The notes under the pieces were generated by a model that saw only the letters and a list, made by a program, of their open reading frames with translations, made no database searches and had not been told where the DNA came from. This document shows, piece after piece, positions 14,840 through 22,615 of a stretch of 64,000 nt of DNA. Each line of letters starts with the position of its first letter. Position 1 is the stretch's first letter. Origin of the DNA: a virus; the IMG/VR virus record IMGVR_UViG_3300027810_000010, positions 1 to 64,000 of that record. The stretch is one strand, 5' to 3'. The translations under genes and the position numbers were made by a program.

Positions 14840-16930
14840 TTATGCTAATGAAGATTGTAATGCACCGATCATAGCTCCATAATCTTCTCCGTGTTTTGAT
14901 ATTAATCCGGAAATTACTTCTTCAGCTTTTGTTTCATCATAGTCTTCTTCAAATGCATTTTGTAAAACTGCAGTTGCATATTCTCTAAAATCTTCAGCGG
15001 AAGATACTTCAGCTTCATTGACATTTGATTCTACTAACACTAACCCTATGTCTTTATAATCTATTTCATGTTCTTCTCCGTCTTGGTCTACTGCAAATAC
15101 TGAATTATCGTTCCACATTGCTGCATTATCATCGTTATTAGAATCAGGATTGTAGATTACATATTCTTTTCCATTTCCAGTTTGAATAGTTGCATCGTCT
15201 GCTTTACCTAATTTCTTTAATAGTGATTTTTTATTGTATTTAGCTTCAGTAATTACTGATTCTGAGAATTCTTCAAGATATTCAACGTCTACTGCGTTAT
15301 TACCTTCCATATCCTTTTGTATTTCCTTGGACTTTAATAACTTTTCTAGTTTTTTAATGTCGTATGGTCCGTCACCTAGCTCGTCTTGAGCCCAATCAGC
15401 TAATATATAATATTCGTTAGAAGAATATCCTTCACCATCTCTAAAATCTCCGATTTCTTCGATCGCAGCTTTAGTAATTTTCTTAGCTTCAGTAATTACT
15501 GATTCAAAGGCTGGAACTAATCCAGTTTTTTTGTAAGTATCTGCCATCATCCATTTTTTAGATTTTACATCCCATAAATAAACGAATTCTGCACCTTCCT
15601 CGTCGCGAGCATCTTGTAAATACTTATCGATTCTTTTAATAGATCCGTTACTTGCAACAGAACCATCTCCATAGAAGTTTATTTTACTTATATCACTATC
15701 TAATCCTGAATTTGCTCCTTTAGAAAGAATAGTATCTACATTTTTACCACCTTTAAAAGATTTCTTAATAATTGGTAACATATTGTCTGGGTAAGAATCA
15801 TAATGAGTATATACTGATGTGATATTTCCTTTATTATCTATTTTACCAAATTGACCTCTTGTTCCTTCTAATATTAAAGACTCAGTTAATGTGTTTTCTT
15901 TAATAAGAACAGGATATTTCTTTCCGTTAAATTCGAATTCTTCTAAACCTTCATCTTTAGCTTTTTTAGCGGCAGCAGCAAATGCTCTACCTTCAATTAC
16001 CTTTTGACCTAATTCTTCAGTTGATTCAAATGCAGAGTTAAACATATCTAACATATCTTGGGCTTCTTTAGTAGCTCCTATTGAATCTAAGTATATTGCT
16101 GTTCCTTCTGCGATTGCAATTCCACTCCAGTCACCTGCCGTAGATACTTTACTAGTAACTTGTTGTAATGCATCTTTGATTTTATTAACGCTCACCTTAA
16201 CTGCTAAATTAGCTAATCCTGCAACTTTAATTTCTACAGGAGATATAGAACCTTTAATCTTGTTCATGCATGACATTTCTCTATGAAAATTTGCGTCTTC
16301 TAGAGCATACATACCTAAAACTTTAATACATCCTTTAATTAGATTATTGTTTTTAGATTGTGAAATTCCAGGCATTGAATCCATGATTCTTTTATATGCC
16401 GTAAAAACTTTTTTAGCATCTCTTTTACCAGTAACGTCAATAGCTTCTGTAACTGCTGATTCATATGTAGCATATGTTGCCTTTTCTAAAAGTTCTTGGG
16501 TTTTTAATGAGATAAATTCAATTGATTCTTCTTGCTCAAATTCTTCTTCTAGCATGTCATCTATTACCTCAATTAAAATTTCAGAAGCTTGATCTACTTT
16601 CTTATATAAATAAAGTCCTTCCATTCTTTTAGCAACAGAACGATCTATTTTTTCAGTAATAACAGACTCCGTTACTTCTTCAACTTCAACTTCAATTTCT
16701 TTAATATCTTCTTCAGATACGTCTCCGAATATCTTAGATATGATTTGTTGCTTCTGATCTTCTTCTAATCCTTCAAAAGAAGTTAGTCCCATTTCATCAA
16801 GAATAGTTGCTAATTTAGAAACTGATTCTTTTCTTTTTAATTCATTCTCTTCTCTAAGCTTCATTACAGTGTCTTGTGTTCTAACCTCTGTAAACGACTT
16901 AAAAGATGAAATCTTATTAACTTTTGCCAT
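14840..16930 (-). CDS. mosaic polyprotein punctuated by putative prohead-protease sites
   Basis: 696 aa. Sites of the ESVITEA class have their Glu at 93 (ESVITEK), 162 (ESAVTEA), 350/355 (LTESLILEG), 481, 562 and 639 (ESNVNEA). Segments are about 69, 190, 126, 81, 77 and 57 aa. Segment 1-93 is an acidic helix, 163-350 an Ala-rich helical domain, 356-481 starts RGQFGKIDNKGNITSVYTHY (a fold I have seen as stand-alone phage proteins), 482-562 and 563-639 are acidic units ending in a short strand such as EIDYKDIGLVLV. The design matches the 711-aa polyprotein although the cassettes differ. Inferred head-internal precursor. A GATATATA lies 33 nt upstream and a terminator follows. Confidence 0.75.
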   Translation of the reverse strand: MAKVNKISSFKSFTEVRTQDTVMKLREENELKRKESVSKLATILDEMGLTSFEGLEEDQKQQIISKIFGDVSEEDIKEIEVEVEEVTESVITEKIDRSVAKRMEGLYLYKKVDQASEILIEVIDDMLEEEFEQEESIEFISLKTQELLEKATYATYESAVTEAIDVTGKRDAKKVFTAYKRIMDSMPGISQSKNNNLIKGCIKVLGMYALEDANFHREMSCMNKIKGSISPVEIKVAGLANLAVKVSVNKIKDALQQVTSKVSTAGDWSGIAIAEGTAIYLDSIGATKEAQDMLDMFNSAFESTEELGQKVIEGRAFAAAAKKAKDEGLEEFEFNGKKYPVLIKENTLTESLILEGTRGQFGKIDNKGNITSVYTHYDSYPDNMLPIIKKSFKGGKNVDTILSKGANSGLDSDISKINFYGDGSVASNGSIKRIDKYLQDARDEEGAEFVYLWDVKSKKWMMADTYKKTGLVPAFESVITEAKKITKAAIEEIGDFRDGEGYSSNEYYILADWAQDELGDGPYDIKKLEKLLKSKEIQKDMEGNNAVDVEYLEEFSESVITEAKYNKKSLLKKLGKADDATIQTGNGKEYVIYNPDSNNDDNAAMWNDNSVFAVDQDGEEHEIDYKDIGLVLVESNVNEAEVSSAEDFREYATAVLQNAFEEDYDETKAEEVISGLISKHGEDYGAMIGALQSSLA
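15246..15259. repeat. 14-bp perfect palindrome within cleavage-motif repeat
   Basis: TCAGTAATTACTGA is its own reverse complement and encodes the core of ESVITEA. A second exact copy is at 15489-15502; one-mismatch copies are at 7266-7279, 7905-7918, 63490-63503 and 63964-63977, in three different genes. Confidence 0.7.
15489..15502. repeat. second exact copy of the 14-bp palindrome
   Basis: Same 14-mer as at 15246-15259, in the same gene, 243 nt apart, again coding for ESVITEA and flanked by a conserved TAGCT on the plus strand. Confidence 0.7.
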
Positions 16931-16962
16931 TTTATTTGCTTTTTAATTTGTTTTATTATTAG

Positions 16963-18471
16963 TTATATATCTCCATCAAATTTGACTTTCTTAATACTAT
17001 ATTCAAATTTTTCTTGTTTATAAATTTTTTGCCTAGCAATACTATGCTTATATAGGTAATTGTCCCATTCGTCTGTTCTAATATCATCTACAAAATCGAC
17101 TATTAATACTGCATCTTTAGACTCATGCTGCCTTAGACCTCTACCAATTGACTGTCTGATGATTACCTCGGATTTGAATGACTCTGTAAAGAATATGTTG
17201 TGAATTTTCTTGATAGAGATACCTGTCGAGAACGTTCCATAAGAAGCTACGATAACCACCTCATCTCCGGCTTCCATCTTCTTCTTATATTCTTCTCTAA
17301 TATCAGTTGCTGTTCCTCCGTCTACATAATATACCCTCTTATTTGTATTCTGTCTAAGATGCTCATATATTTTTTTACCATGCTCAATCCTATGAAACAA
17401 GACAAGTGAGTTCCTAGGAACCTTGCCAATAACACTACATATAAAGTTTAGTCGTCCGAATGAGTTTATTATGTAGTTTTGTTCTAGTTGGAATACATCC
17501 TTCCTGTCGTATTTATTATGTGCTAATTCTTCGAATGCCTTCTTTGCTTTTTCCGGAGCATAGTCCATTTCTATAACTTTGACTTTACATTTTGCAATGT
17601 GACCTTGTTGTTGTAGAAAACTTGCCTTAACTTCACTAATAACAGGACCCGTCTGGCTCATTAATGTTAATTTATCTAAAGATCCGTCCTTCGGAATAGT
17701 ACCTGATAAACCATATTTATAAATTGCACTTGTGCATTTTTGTAGTATAGTCTTGATTGAGTTAGATTTTGCTTTGTGAGTTTCATCAACAATGACAGCG
17801 TCGAACTGCTCGAAATATTCCTTTGGCTTTTTAACCAGAGATTGATATGTACCTATAACTACATTTCTATCAGATTTGATTTTCTGACCAGCGTAGATTT
17901 GTTGGATTTTTAAATTAATCCTATTCTTGTTATTGTATTCGTGGAAATCTTCATGTGCTTGAACAACTAGAGATACGTTAGGAACTATGAACAATATCTT
18001 TTTAGCATGTTCTTTTTCTAACATATAAGCTACTGTCAAGAATGATATTAGGGTTTTACCAGCAGATGTCGCTAGCTCAGCTAAACATCTTCTAAATTTA
18101 AGAATATTAAATGCTGTTTCTATTTGATAATCCCTTGGTGTAAATTTACTTCCTTCAAAGAACTCCAATGACCATGACTCAAAGGACTCTGCTCCTATGT
18201 TTCTATCAAATAGTCTTTCAATTCCATTAAGTTTAAGATCAAACTTGTATTCCTTACAAACGAGCATAACGTATCTCCAGAGACCAGCGGGAATCCACTT
18301 ATCATCTTTGATATATGAGACATACCCGTCCCATATTCCTTTTTTCACTAAAGGATTAAATCTCCAACTATCAATTCTTTTAGTTAAAGATATTTTAATC
18401 TGCTCTAGCTCAAGTTCCTCTGCTTCATCAATTCTTAAAAATTGATCATCTTCGGTTAAAGTTAAAATCAA
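16963..18471 (-). CDS. uvsW: UvsW-like DNA/RNA helicase (SF2)
   Basis: 502 aa, the length of T4 UvsW. An N-terminal domain (1-100) with WRFNPLVKKGIWDGYV precedes the helicase core: FTPRDYQIETA (Q-like motif, about 110-120), Walker A ATSAGKT at about 134-140, DETH box 229-232, SGT 256-258, then motif IV-VI with LVLFHRIEHG, VASYGTFSTGIS and QSIGRGLRQH. UvsW unwinds branched recombination intermediates and R-loops and shifts T4 replication from origin-dependent to recombination-dependent initiation. It sits with UvsY, primase and gp32 genes, so the replication/recombination set is conserved. The stop overlaps the promoter-like motif of the next block. Confidence 0.92.
   Translation of the reverse strand: MILTLTEDDQFLRIDEAEELELEQIKISLTKRIDSWRFNPLVKKGIWDGYVSYIKDDKWIPAGLWRYVMLVCKEYKFDLKLNGIERLFDRNIGAESFESWSLEFFEGSKFTPRDYQIETAFNILKFRRCLAELATSAGKTLISFLTVAYMLEKEHAKKILFIVPNVSLVVQAHEDFHEYNNKNRINLKIQQIYAGQKIKSDRNVVIGTYQSLVKKPKEYFEQFDAVIVDETHKAKSNSIKTILQKCTSAIYKYGLSGTIPKDGSLDKLTLMSQTGPVISEVKASFLQQQGHIAKCKVKVIEMDYAPEKAKKAFEELAHNKYDRKDVFQLEQNYIINSFGRLNFICSVIGKVPRNSLVLFHRIEHGKKIYEHLRQNTNKRVYYVDGGTATDIREEYKKKMEAGDEVVIVASYGTFSTGISIKKIHNIFFTESFKSEVIIRQSIGRGLRQHESKDAVLIVDFVDDIRTDEWDNYLYKHSIARQKIYKQEKFEYSIKKVKFDGDI
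16964..16971 (-). promoter_or_regulatory. candidate late promoter element GATATATA
   Basis: Minus-strand GGAGATATATAACTAA, 33 nt before the ATG of the 696-aa polyprotein, embedded in the last codons and stop of uvsW. Confidence 0.55.
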
Positions 18472-18488
18472 ATTTCATTTGACTATTT

Positions 18489-18923
18489 TTATAATCTTGA
18501 AATATCTAGGCGATTCTTTATTGCAAAGCCCATATTATCAAGAGTTTTTACTGAACCTTCTATGAAGGCTTTCTGGCTTTCAAGTAAATCCAGAATTTGT
18601 CTATCGTCAGAAAGATCTGCATCAATAAATCGCTCTCTCTGTTTGTCTGTTATTTTATAATCGAACTTATAATATTCGATCCATTTCTGTTTGTATAATT
18701 TGTCAATAGTTGCTTTTTGTCCTCTAATCTTAGATGCGATAGTGGCTAAACTTTCAACTAAGATTTGTCTATAGCTTAAAGTATATGCACTTACCTCTTC
18801 CAAAAGAACACCTGCTTTTAAATTTTCAGTAAGATCTTTGATTTTTACAGTCCATTCTGATCTTTGACTTGAAAGATATTCATCAAGTTGAACTATTTTT
18901 GATTTACTAGATTGCTCTATCAT
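18489..18923 (-). CDS. uvsY: UvsY-like recombination mediator
   Basis: 144 aa, close to T4 UvsY (137 aa). Mostly helical, with YYKFDYKITDKQRERFIDADLS in the middle and a C-terminal SVKTLDNMGFAIKNRLDISRL that matches the T4 C-terminal pattern of a helix ending in RGFAIKH. UvsY loads the UvsX recombinase onto gp32-covered single-stranded DNA. Lies 17 nt before uvsW, as fits the same recombination pathway. Sequence similarity is judged by eye. Confidence 0.72.
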   Translation of the reverse strand: MIEQSSKSKIVQLDEYLSSQRSEWTVKIKDLTENLKAGVLLEEVSAYTLSYRQILVESLATIASKIRGQKATIDKLYKQKWIEYYKFDYKITDKQRERFIDADLSDDRQILDLLESQKAFIEGSVKTLDNMGFAIKNRLDISRL

Positions 18924-18934
18924 ATTATGTTGTA

Positions 18935-19144
18935 TTAAAATAATGAATTATTTTTATTATTACGTTTAACATATACTTCGCTCTTAAATTTCTTTTTAAA
19001 TTTAGGAACTATTTTTATCTCTTTCTCAGAATGAGATAAATCAGAAGATTCAAAATCCATTAGCATTTTTAAATTCTTATGTCTTTTACCGTCTTCTTCA
19101 AATTGGTCTAATTCATCATTTACCATTTCTATAAAATCCATCAT
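18935..19144 (-). CDS. small hypothetical protein
   Basis: 69 aa, acidic N-terminal helix (MMDFIEMVNDELDQFEEDGK) and a strongly basic C-terminus (VPKFKKKFKSEVYVKRNNKN). Overlaps the primase stop by 4 nt. Not recognised; may be a small DNA-transaction partner, judging only from its neighbours uvsY and primase. Confidence 0.5.
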   Translation of the reverse strand: MMDFIEMVNDELDQFEEDGKRHKNLKMLMDFESSDLSHSEKEIKIVPKFKKKFKSEVYVKRNNKNNSLF

Positions 19145-20220
19145 ATATAGTAAGCATCTAGACGTGAATCACTAAAATACTTATCTAACGTAGATAGGCA
19201 ATTATTTTTTATTTTCCATGCAGCAAGAACTAAATCGTTTAAGTCCTTTATCTTATTAGGATATTTATCCATATTAGTTTCGGACAGAAATTTATCCCAA
19301 GTAAATACTTGCTTTCCTTTTTTCAGTTTCTGCATCATTTTTGTTTTTCCGGCTTCGTCATTATCAAACATATATCTAATAGTAGGTATCTCGTCAAGCT
19401 CTTCAGTTGATCTACTAACAGAAGCAAGGGCGAGAGAGTTTGGCATAAATAATGCATCTAAGGGACCTTCGAATATAGTGCATGGCATCTGAAAATTAAC
19501 ATTCATAATACCGAATAATGTTGATAACTTCTTTGCTGATATTAATTCCTCGTCAATTAGATTTAATTCCTTACCCATCTCTTGATATATCTTCTCGATA
19601 TCATATGTAAGGTATCGTGTATTCTTACTCTTGAATAGTGATCTACTTTGAAATCCAATTACTTTATTCTCGGGTGCTAGATTTAATACTAGAAGCCTCT
19701 TATCTTTAGGAGAATACATAAAGTTATTTGCCTTCTTATGTAAAAATCTATTCTTTAAATAAAACCATGCAGCATCTCCGGGTTCTATATCAATAAGCTT
19801 TAGACTCTTTTTAAGTTCTGTTCTAGTTGGAGCTACATCATATAGCCTCTTAAATACACCATGTTGTAAAGTATCTACTTCGTTGACAGCTACTTTATGT
19901 TCCTTAATGTATTCGATTACATTAATAGAATCTTGAGTGTCCTGAAATTTAATATGATGATCTTTGAGAAATCTATATAAGTCTGAGTGTTGTCCGCAAT
20001 TAAAACAATGAAATTGCAAAGTGGCCCAATACAAGTTTCCTCTCTTCTTATGAGATTCTCCATGTGAGTCACCACAATAAGGGCATGCCAGGTTTAAACG
20101 ACCTGGCATTTCCTTAATCATGTGTTTTGAAGGGTCAGCATGTTCTTTTACACATACTTGTTTAACTAAACTTCTGACCTTCTGTTTTAAATCTTCTGTT
20201 ATCTTAGATTCCGATCTCAT
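19141..20220 (-). CDS. 61: DNA primase (T4 gp61-like)
   Basis: 359 aa (T4 gp61 is 342). N-terminal zinc ribbon CPYC at 46-49 and CFNC at 72-75 with GDSHGESHKKR between; C-terminal TOPRIM with the glutamate motif EGPLDALF at 251-258 and the DxD motif DNDEAGK at 286-292. It makes RNA primers for lagging-strand synthesis with the gp41 helicase. The ITE in its N-terminus (SKITEDL) is part of a normal helix and not treated as a cleavage site. Start overlaps the gp32 stop by 17 nt, so the pair is translationally coupled. Confidence 0.88.
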   Translation of the reverse strand: MRSESKITEDLKQKVRSLVKQVCVKEHADPSKHMIKEMPGRLNLACPYCGDSHGESHKKRGNLYWATLQFHCFNCGQHSDLYRFLKDHHIKFQDTQDSINVIEYIKEHKVAVNEVDTLQHGVFKRLYDVAPTRTELKKSLKLIDIEPGDAAWFYLKNRFLHKKANNFMYSPKDKRLLVLNLAPENKVIGFQSRSLFKSKNTRYLTYDIEKIYQEMGKELNLIDEELISAKKLSTLFGIMNVNFQMPCTIFEGPLDALFMPNSLALASVSRSTEELDEIPTIRYMFDNDEAGKTKMMQKLKKGKQVFTWDKFLSETNMDKYPNKIKDLNDLVLAAWKIKNNCLSTLDKYFSDSRLDAYYI

Positions 20221-21139
20221 CCAAGAAAGAATCTAGATCATCACTATCAGTTGAAGAAGTTGTTGCTGGAGCATCTGGCGAAGTTGTCATTGTGTCCGGG
20301 AACTCAAAGTCACTACTTCCAGAGGAAACGGCTTCAGCTACTTTCTTTGCAACTGGCCTTGGTTTAGAGATAACTGAATCAATGGAATCTCCTGGGTTTA
20401 AGTATTGTCTTAAAATACCATTAACAAAATCCATTGTTTCTGAATCCCATTTCTTGTAACCGTAAGGTTCTAATGATGGAGCTGCATCTAATTCTGTTTT
20501 AATAACGGACATTGCTTCTTTAGTTCTTTCAGCTGGTTTGCCTTCTATTGCAACCGCTGATCTCGTAGATGAGAACTTAGATTTGTCATAGTTGTTATAT
20601 TCACCTTGTCTTGTGATAATTAATTCGAAGTTCTTTCCTTCAAATAAATCATATATTTGGGTAGGTTCACCGAAAGCTGGTTTAGTTTCTTCTTCAATTT
20701 TTTCTTTGATCTTATAACCAAATTTAAAAATCTTGTAAGTTCCTTCTAATTCAGGATTCTGTGGATCTTTAATTACTTTAATTAATGAGTAGTATTGTTC
20801 TCTACGCTTAAGCTTATCGCTCATCTTACGATCAACTGCTGAGTCGCTTTTACGTAATTTGAAGAATGCTTCTGCGATTGGACATTTGTCTCCTACTGTT
20901 GAAGGTGAGTCAACTAATCTTCCGTCGCCACTTGCATTTGTCAACCAGTGTACATACTTTTTAACTAGTGAATTTCTAGGGTTTGATGGATTTGGTACAA
21001 AACGAATCATCGCTTTATAGGTTCCGTCTTTTCCATCGTCTGCTGATGGTTTGTAAATTTCGTTTGTAGAGTTAGAACTCTGTGTTTCGTGAGTGTCAAC
21101 GTCTGCAACGCTCAAGTTAAAAATGTCAAAATCTGCCAT
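20204..21139 (-). CDS. 32: single-stranded DNA-binding protein (T4 gp32-like)
   Basis: 311 aa (T4 gp32 is 301). Features of gp32: central OB-fold core with GTYKAMIRFVPNPSNPRNSLVKKYVHWL, KCPIAEAFFKL, REQYYSLIKVIKDPQNPELEGTYKIFKFG and FEGKNFELIITRQGEYNNYD, and an acidic Ser/Asp tail ending DDLDSFLDEIGI that in T4 contacts replisome partners. It coats single-stranded DNA during replication and recombination. The 5' leader has a repeat array typical of autoregulation, described separately. Position just upstream of primase is as expected for a replication operon. Confidence 0.92.
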   Translation of the reverse strand: MADFDIFNLSVADVDTHETQSSNSTNEIYKPSADDGKDGTYKAMIRFVPNPSNPRNSLVKKYVHWLTNASGDGRLVDSPSTVGDKCPIAEAFFKLRKSDSAVDRKMSDKLKRREQYYSLIKVIKDPQNPELEGTYKIFKFGYKIKEKIEEETKPAFGEPTQIYDLFEGKNFELIITRQGEYNNYDKSKFSSTRSAVAIEGKPAERTKEAMSVIKTELDAAPSLEPYGYKKWDSETMDFVNGILRQYLNPGDSIDSVISKPRPVAKKVAEAVSSGSSDFEFPDTMTTSPDAPATTSSTDSDDLDSFLDEIGI

Positions 21140-21187
21140 GTCTTTAATGTTTCTTTAATTTTCGTTAATGTCTTTAATTCTTTAAAA
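21140..21187 (-). promoter_or_regulatory. gp32 leader repeat array, probable autoregulatory operator
   Basis: Immediately before the gp32 ATG the mRNA-sense strand contains ATTAAAGA-type units at nearly 10-nt spacing (TTAAAGA, ATTAAAGAC, ATTAACGAA, ATTAAAGAA, ATTAAAGAC). In T4, gp32 represses its own translation by binding an unstructured leader with repeated UUAAA sequences next to a pseudoknot. The repeats here fit that operator; the pseudoknot is not evident, though a small hairpin-forming ATAACTATTAT stretch lies upstream. Confidence 0.6.
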
Positions 21188-21241
21188 ACTTATAATAGTT
21201 ATACATGTAAATCTAAAAAGGTTTCACAATTATAACTAATC

Positions 21242-21249
21242 TATATATC
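21242..21249 (-). promoter_or_regulatory. candidate promoter element GATATATA upstream of gp32
   Basis: Minus-strand CGGATATATAGATTAG, 102 nt before the gp32 ATG, giving room for a long regulated leader. A GC-rich stretch with a GCCGGC palindrome lies just upstream. Confidence 0.5.
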
Positions 21250-21278
21250 CGTATCGGGCCGGCAGGCTCTCTATATTA

Positions 21279-21467
21279 TTAAGCTGTAGTGTAGGTAGAA
21301 CCCTGTTCATCGATCCATTCGGAAGAAGATTCAGGTGATCTCGATAATCCTGCTTTTCTTAAAACATCTAGCATTTCTGCTTCTGTTATTCTATTTTGTT
21401 GTAACATCTCTGTTAGAACTGTTTTTAGAGATAATAATCTGGCTGATGATATCACTTGGTTTTGCAT
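21279..21467 (-). CDS. small hypothetical protein
   Basis: 62 aa: SARLLSLKTVLTEMLQQNRITEAEMLDVLRKAGLS is a pair of helices, followed by a Ser-rich tail. Not recognised. Flanked by two non-coding gaps (139 and 82 nt), so it is probably expressed alone. The ITEA inside a helix is judged coincidental. Confidence 0.5.
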   Translation of the reverse strand: MQNQVISSARLLSLKTVLTEMLQQNRITEAEMLDVLRKAGLSRSPESSSEWIDEQGSTYTTA

Positions 21468-21549
21468 AGTATTCTATCTTTTTTTATTATTATGAAACTT
21501 TATGGGGCATATACAGTATAACTTAAGTCTTTAAGCCTCTGTGGTAAAT

Positions 21550-22242
21550 CTATTCCACAGTGCTATCTTTAAGGGTCCTTATATAGTCTGTTAGAAAGTA
21601 AGCGTCAACTAAGTCGTCAAACGGTTTAGGTATCTTTTTAGATGGGCCAATTTCGTTAACACAAAAATTATGTATAGGGTGTTTAGCTAAAATAGGGTCT
21701 TCTAAAACATTATTTAAAAAGACATCCCATAGAGCAGACTTATTCATGTTACCCTTTCCGGCATGTTTCTTTAAAGAAGTAGGAGCTATCGTAAATATAT
21801 TATGGACATCAAGGTCTGAAAGCATTCTTTCTTTAAGAATTGCTGCTCCTGCCGCCATGTCTATAATATTATTAGTTCCCATAGCAGAACCATAAGAAGA
21901 TCCTTCGAAAGAAATAATATAGTCTTGTTTAGTTTGAGTTATGCTTATTATAAGTTGAACCAGAATATCAGCTGTTGCTATATACCTTCTAATCTTTAAA
22001 AGTTCTCCACTTGAGTATTCTGAAGATTTGGGCCAATCTGGTTGATGTAATAGGGTTACGCCTTTGAGGTGTGATATATCTTCTTGCCATGCACGTTCTT
22101 TCTTAGTGCCTTGTCCTTCCTTTATATAAGATATAAAATGATATTGGTTAGTGTCGTCCTGGTATATACAAATACCGGGTGAGTTTAATGAAAAGTCTAC
22201 TGATACGTAATTCAAATTAAAATGATTTACCAATTGCAGCAC
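21550..22242 (-). CDS. RuvC-like (RNase H fold) Holliday-junction-resolvase-type nuclease
   Basis: 230 aa. First strand with acidic residue VSVDFSLNSPGICIY (Asp at about 16), second ISFEGSSYGSAMGTN with Glu (about 112), third region IAPTSLKKHAGKGNMNKSALW, and a C-terminal acidic pair PFDDLVDAYFLTDYIR. This D, E, DD pattern is that of RuvC-type resolvases found in many phages, which resolve branched DNA before packaging. Differs from T4 endonuclease VII (gp49), which is a His-Cys fold. Start overlaps the previous gene by 26 nt. Clear fold motif, but specificity is inferred. Confidence 0.7.
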   Translation of the reverse strand: MLQLVNHFNLNYVSVDFSLNSPGICIYQDDTNQYHFISYIKEGQGTKKERAWQEDISHLKGVTLLHQPDWPKSSEYSSGELLKIRRYIATADILVQLIISITQTKQDYIISFEGSSYGSAMGTNNIIDMAAGAAILKERMLSDLDVHNIFTIAPTSLKKHAGKGNMNKSALWDVFLNNVLEDPILAKHPIHNFCVNEIGPSKKIPKPFDDLVDAYFLTDYIRTLKDSTVE

Positions 22243-22585
22243 CTAATCCGGCACCTACCAATCTTGAAGTTAATAAATTATAGAATATACCTTTTTCGAT
22301 ACCTAAAACCTTGGCAATAGTTTTACCAATAGTTTTACCTAATGCAAAACCAGTAAGTCCTCCCATGATAGAACCTAAGAAACCTTCATTAGTAACCTCT
22401 TCATTGAATCTATCAAAATCAAAAGTTCCGTCTTCTTTTCCATATTGTAAAACGAATTCTTCTAAAGCAGAGTCTACCTTTGATTCAAGCTCTTCATTCC
22501 ATTCAGATTGTAAGGATTCTTGTAAAAGTATAATCTCTTCAGATGAGATATCTTGTTCGTTTATTAATTCTAAAAATGTTTTCAT
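22217..22585 (-). CDS. glycine-zipper protein with capsid-targeting-like N-terminus
   Basis: 122 aa. Starts MKTFLELINEQDISSEE with an INE at 8-10, similar to T4 internal-protein leaders. Middle is acidic and helical (EWNEELESKVDSALEEF). The last 45 residues are two glycine-zipper segments (GGLTGFALGKTIGKTIAKVLG and LVGAGLGAAIGKSF) typical of membrane-inserting or oligomeric channel peptides. I infer a head- or tail-internal protein that enters the host membrane at infection; other roles possible. A GATATATA lies 21 nt upstream, so it heads a transcript that includes the RuvC-like gene. Confidence 0.55.
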   Translation of the reverse strand: MKTFLELINEQDISSEEIILLQESLQSEWNEELESKVDSALEEFVLQYGKEDGTFDFDRFNEEVTNEGFLGSIMGGLTGFALGKTIGKTIAKVLGIEKGIFYNLLTSRLVGAGLGAAIGKSF

Positions 22586-22606
22586 ATTGTATGGTTGTAT
22601 TCTAAG

Positions 22607-22614
22607 TATATATC
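22607..22614 (-). promoter_or_regulatory. candidate late promoter element GATATATA
   Basis: Minus-strand TAAAGATATATACTTAG, 21 nt before the glycine-zipper gene, in a 30-nt gap. Confidence 0.5.
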
Positions 22615-22615
22615 T

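Noticed and set aside
19141-20220. ITE in the primase N-terminus as a protease site
   Set aside because: Flanking residues are an ordinary helix (SKITEDLKQ), there is no repeated motif, and primase is not expected in the head.
21279-21467. ITEA in the 62-aa protein as a member of the cleavage family
   Set aside because: Not preceded by ESV and lies in the middle of a helix (NRITEAEML); judged coincidental.
21500-21540. Small palindromes (TATACAGTATA; CTTAAGTCTTTAAG) in the gap before the 62-aa gene
   Set aside because: Short and AT-rich, no T-run and no match to the promoter motif; may be chance.
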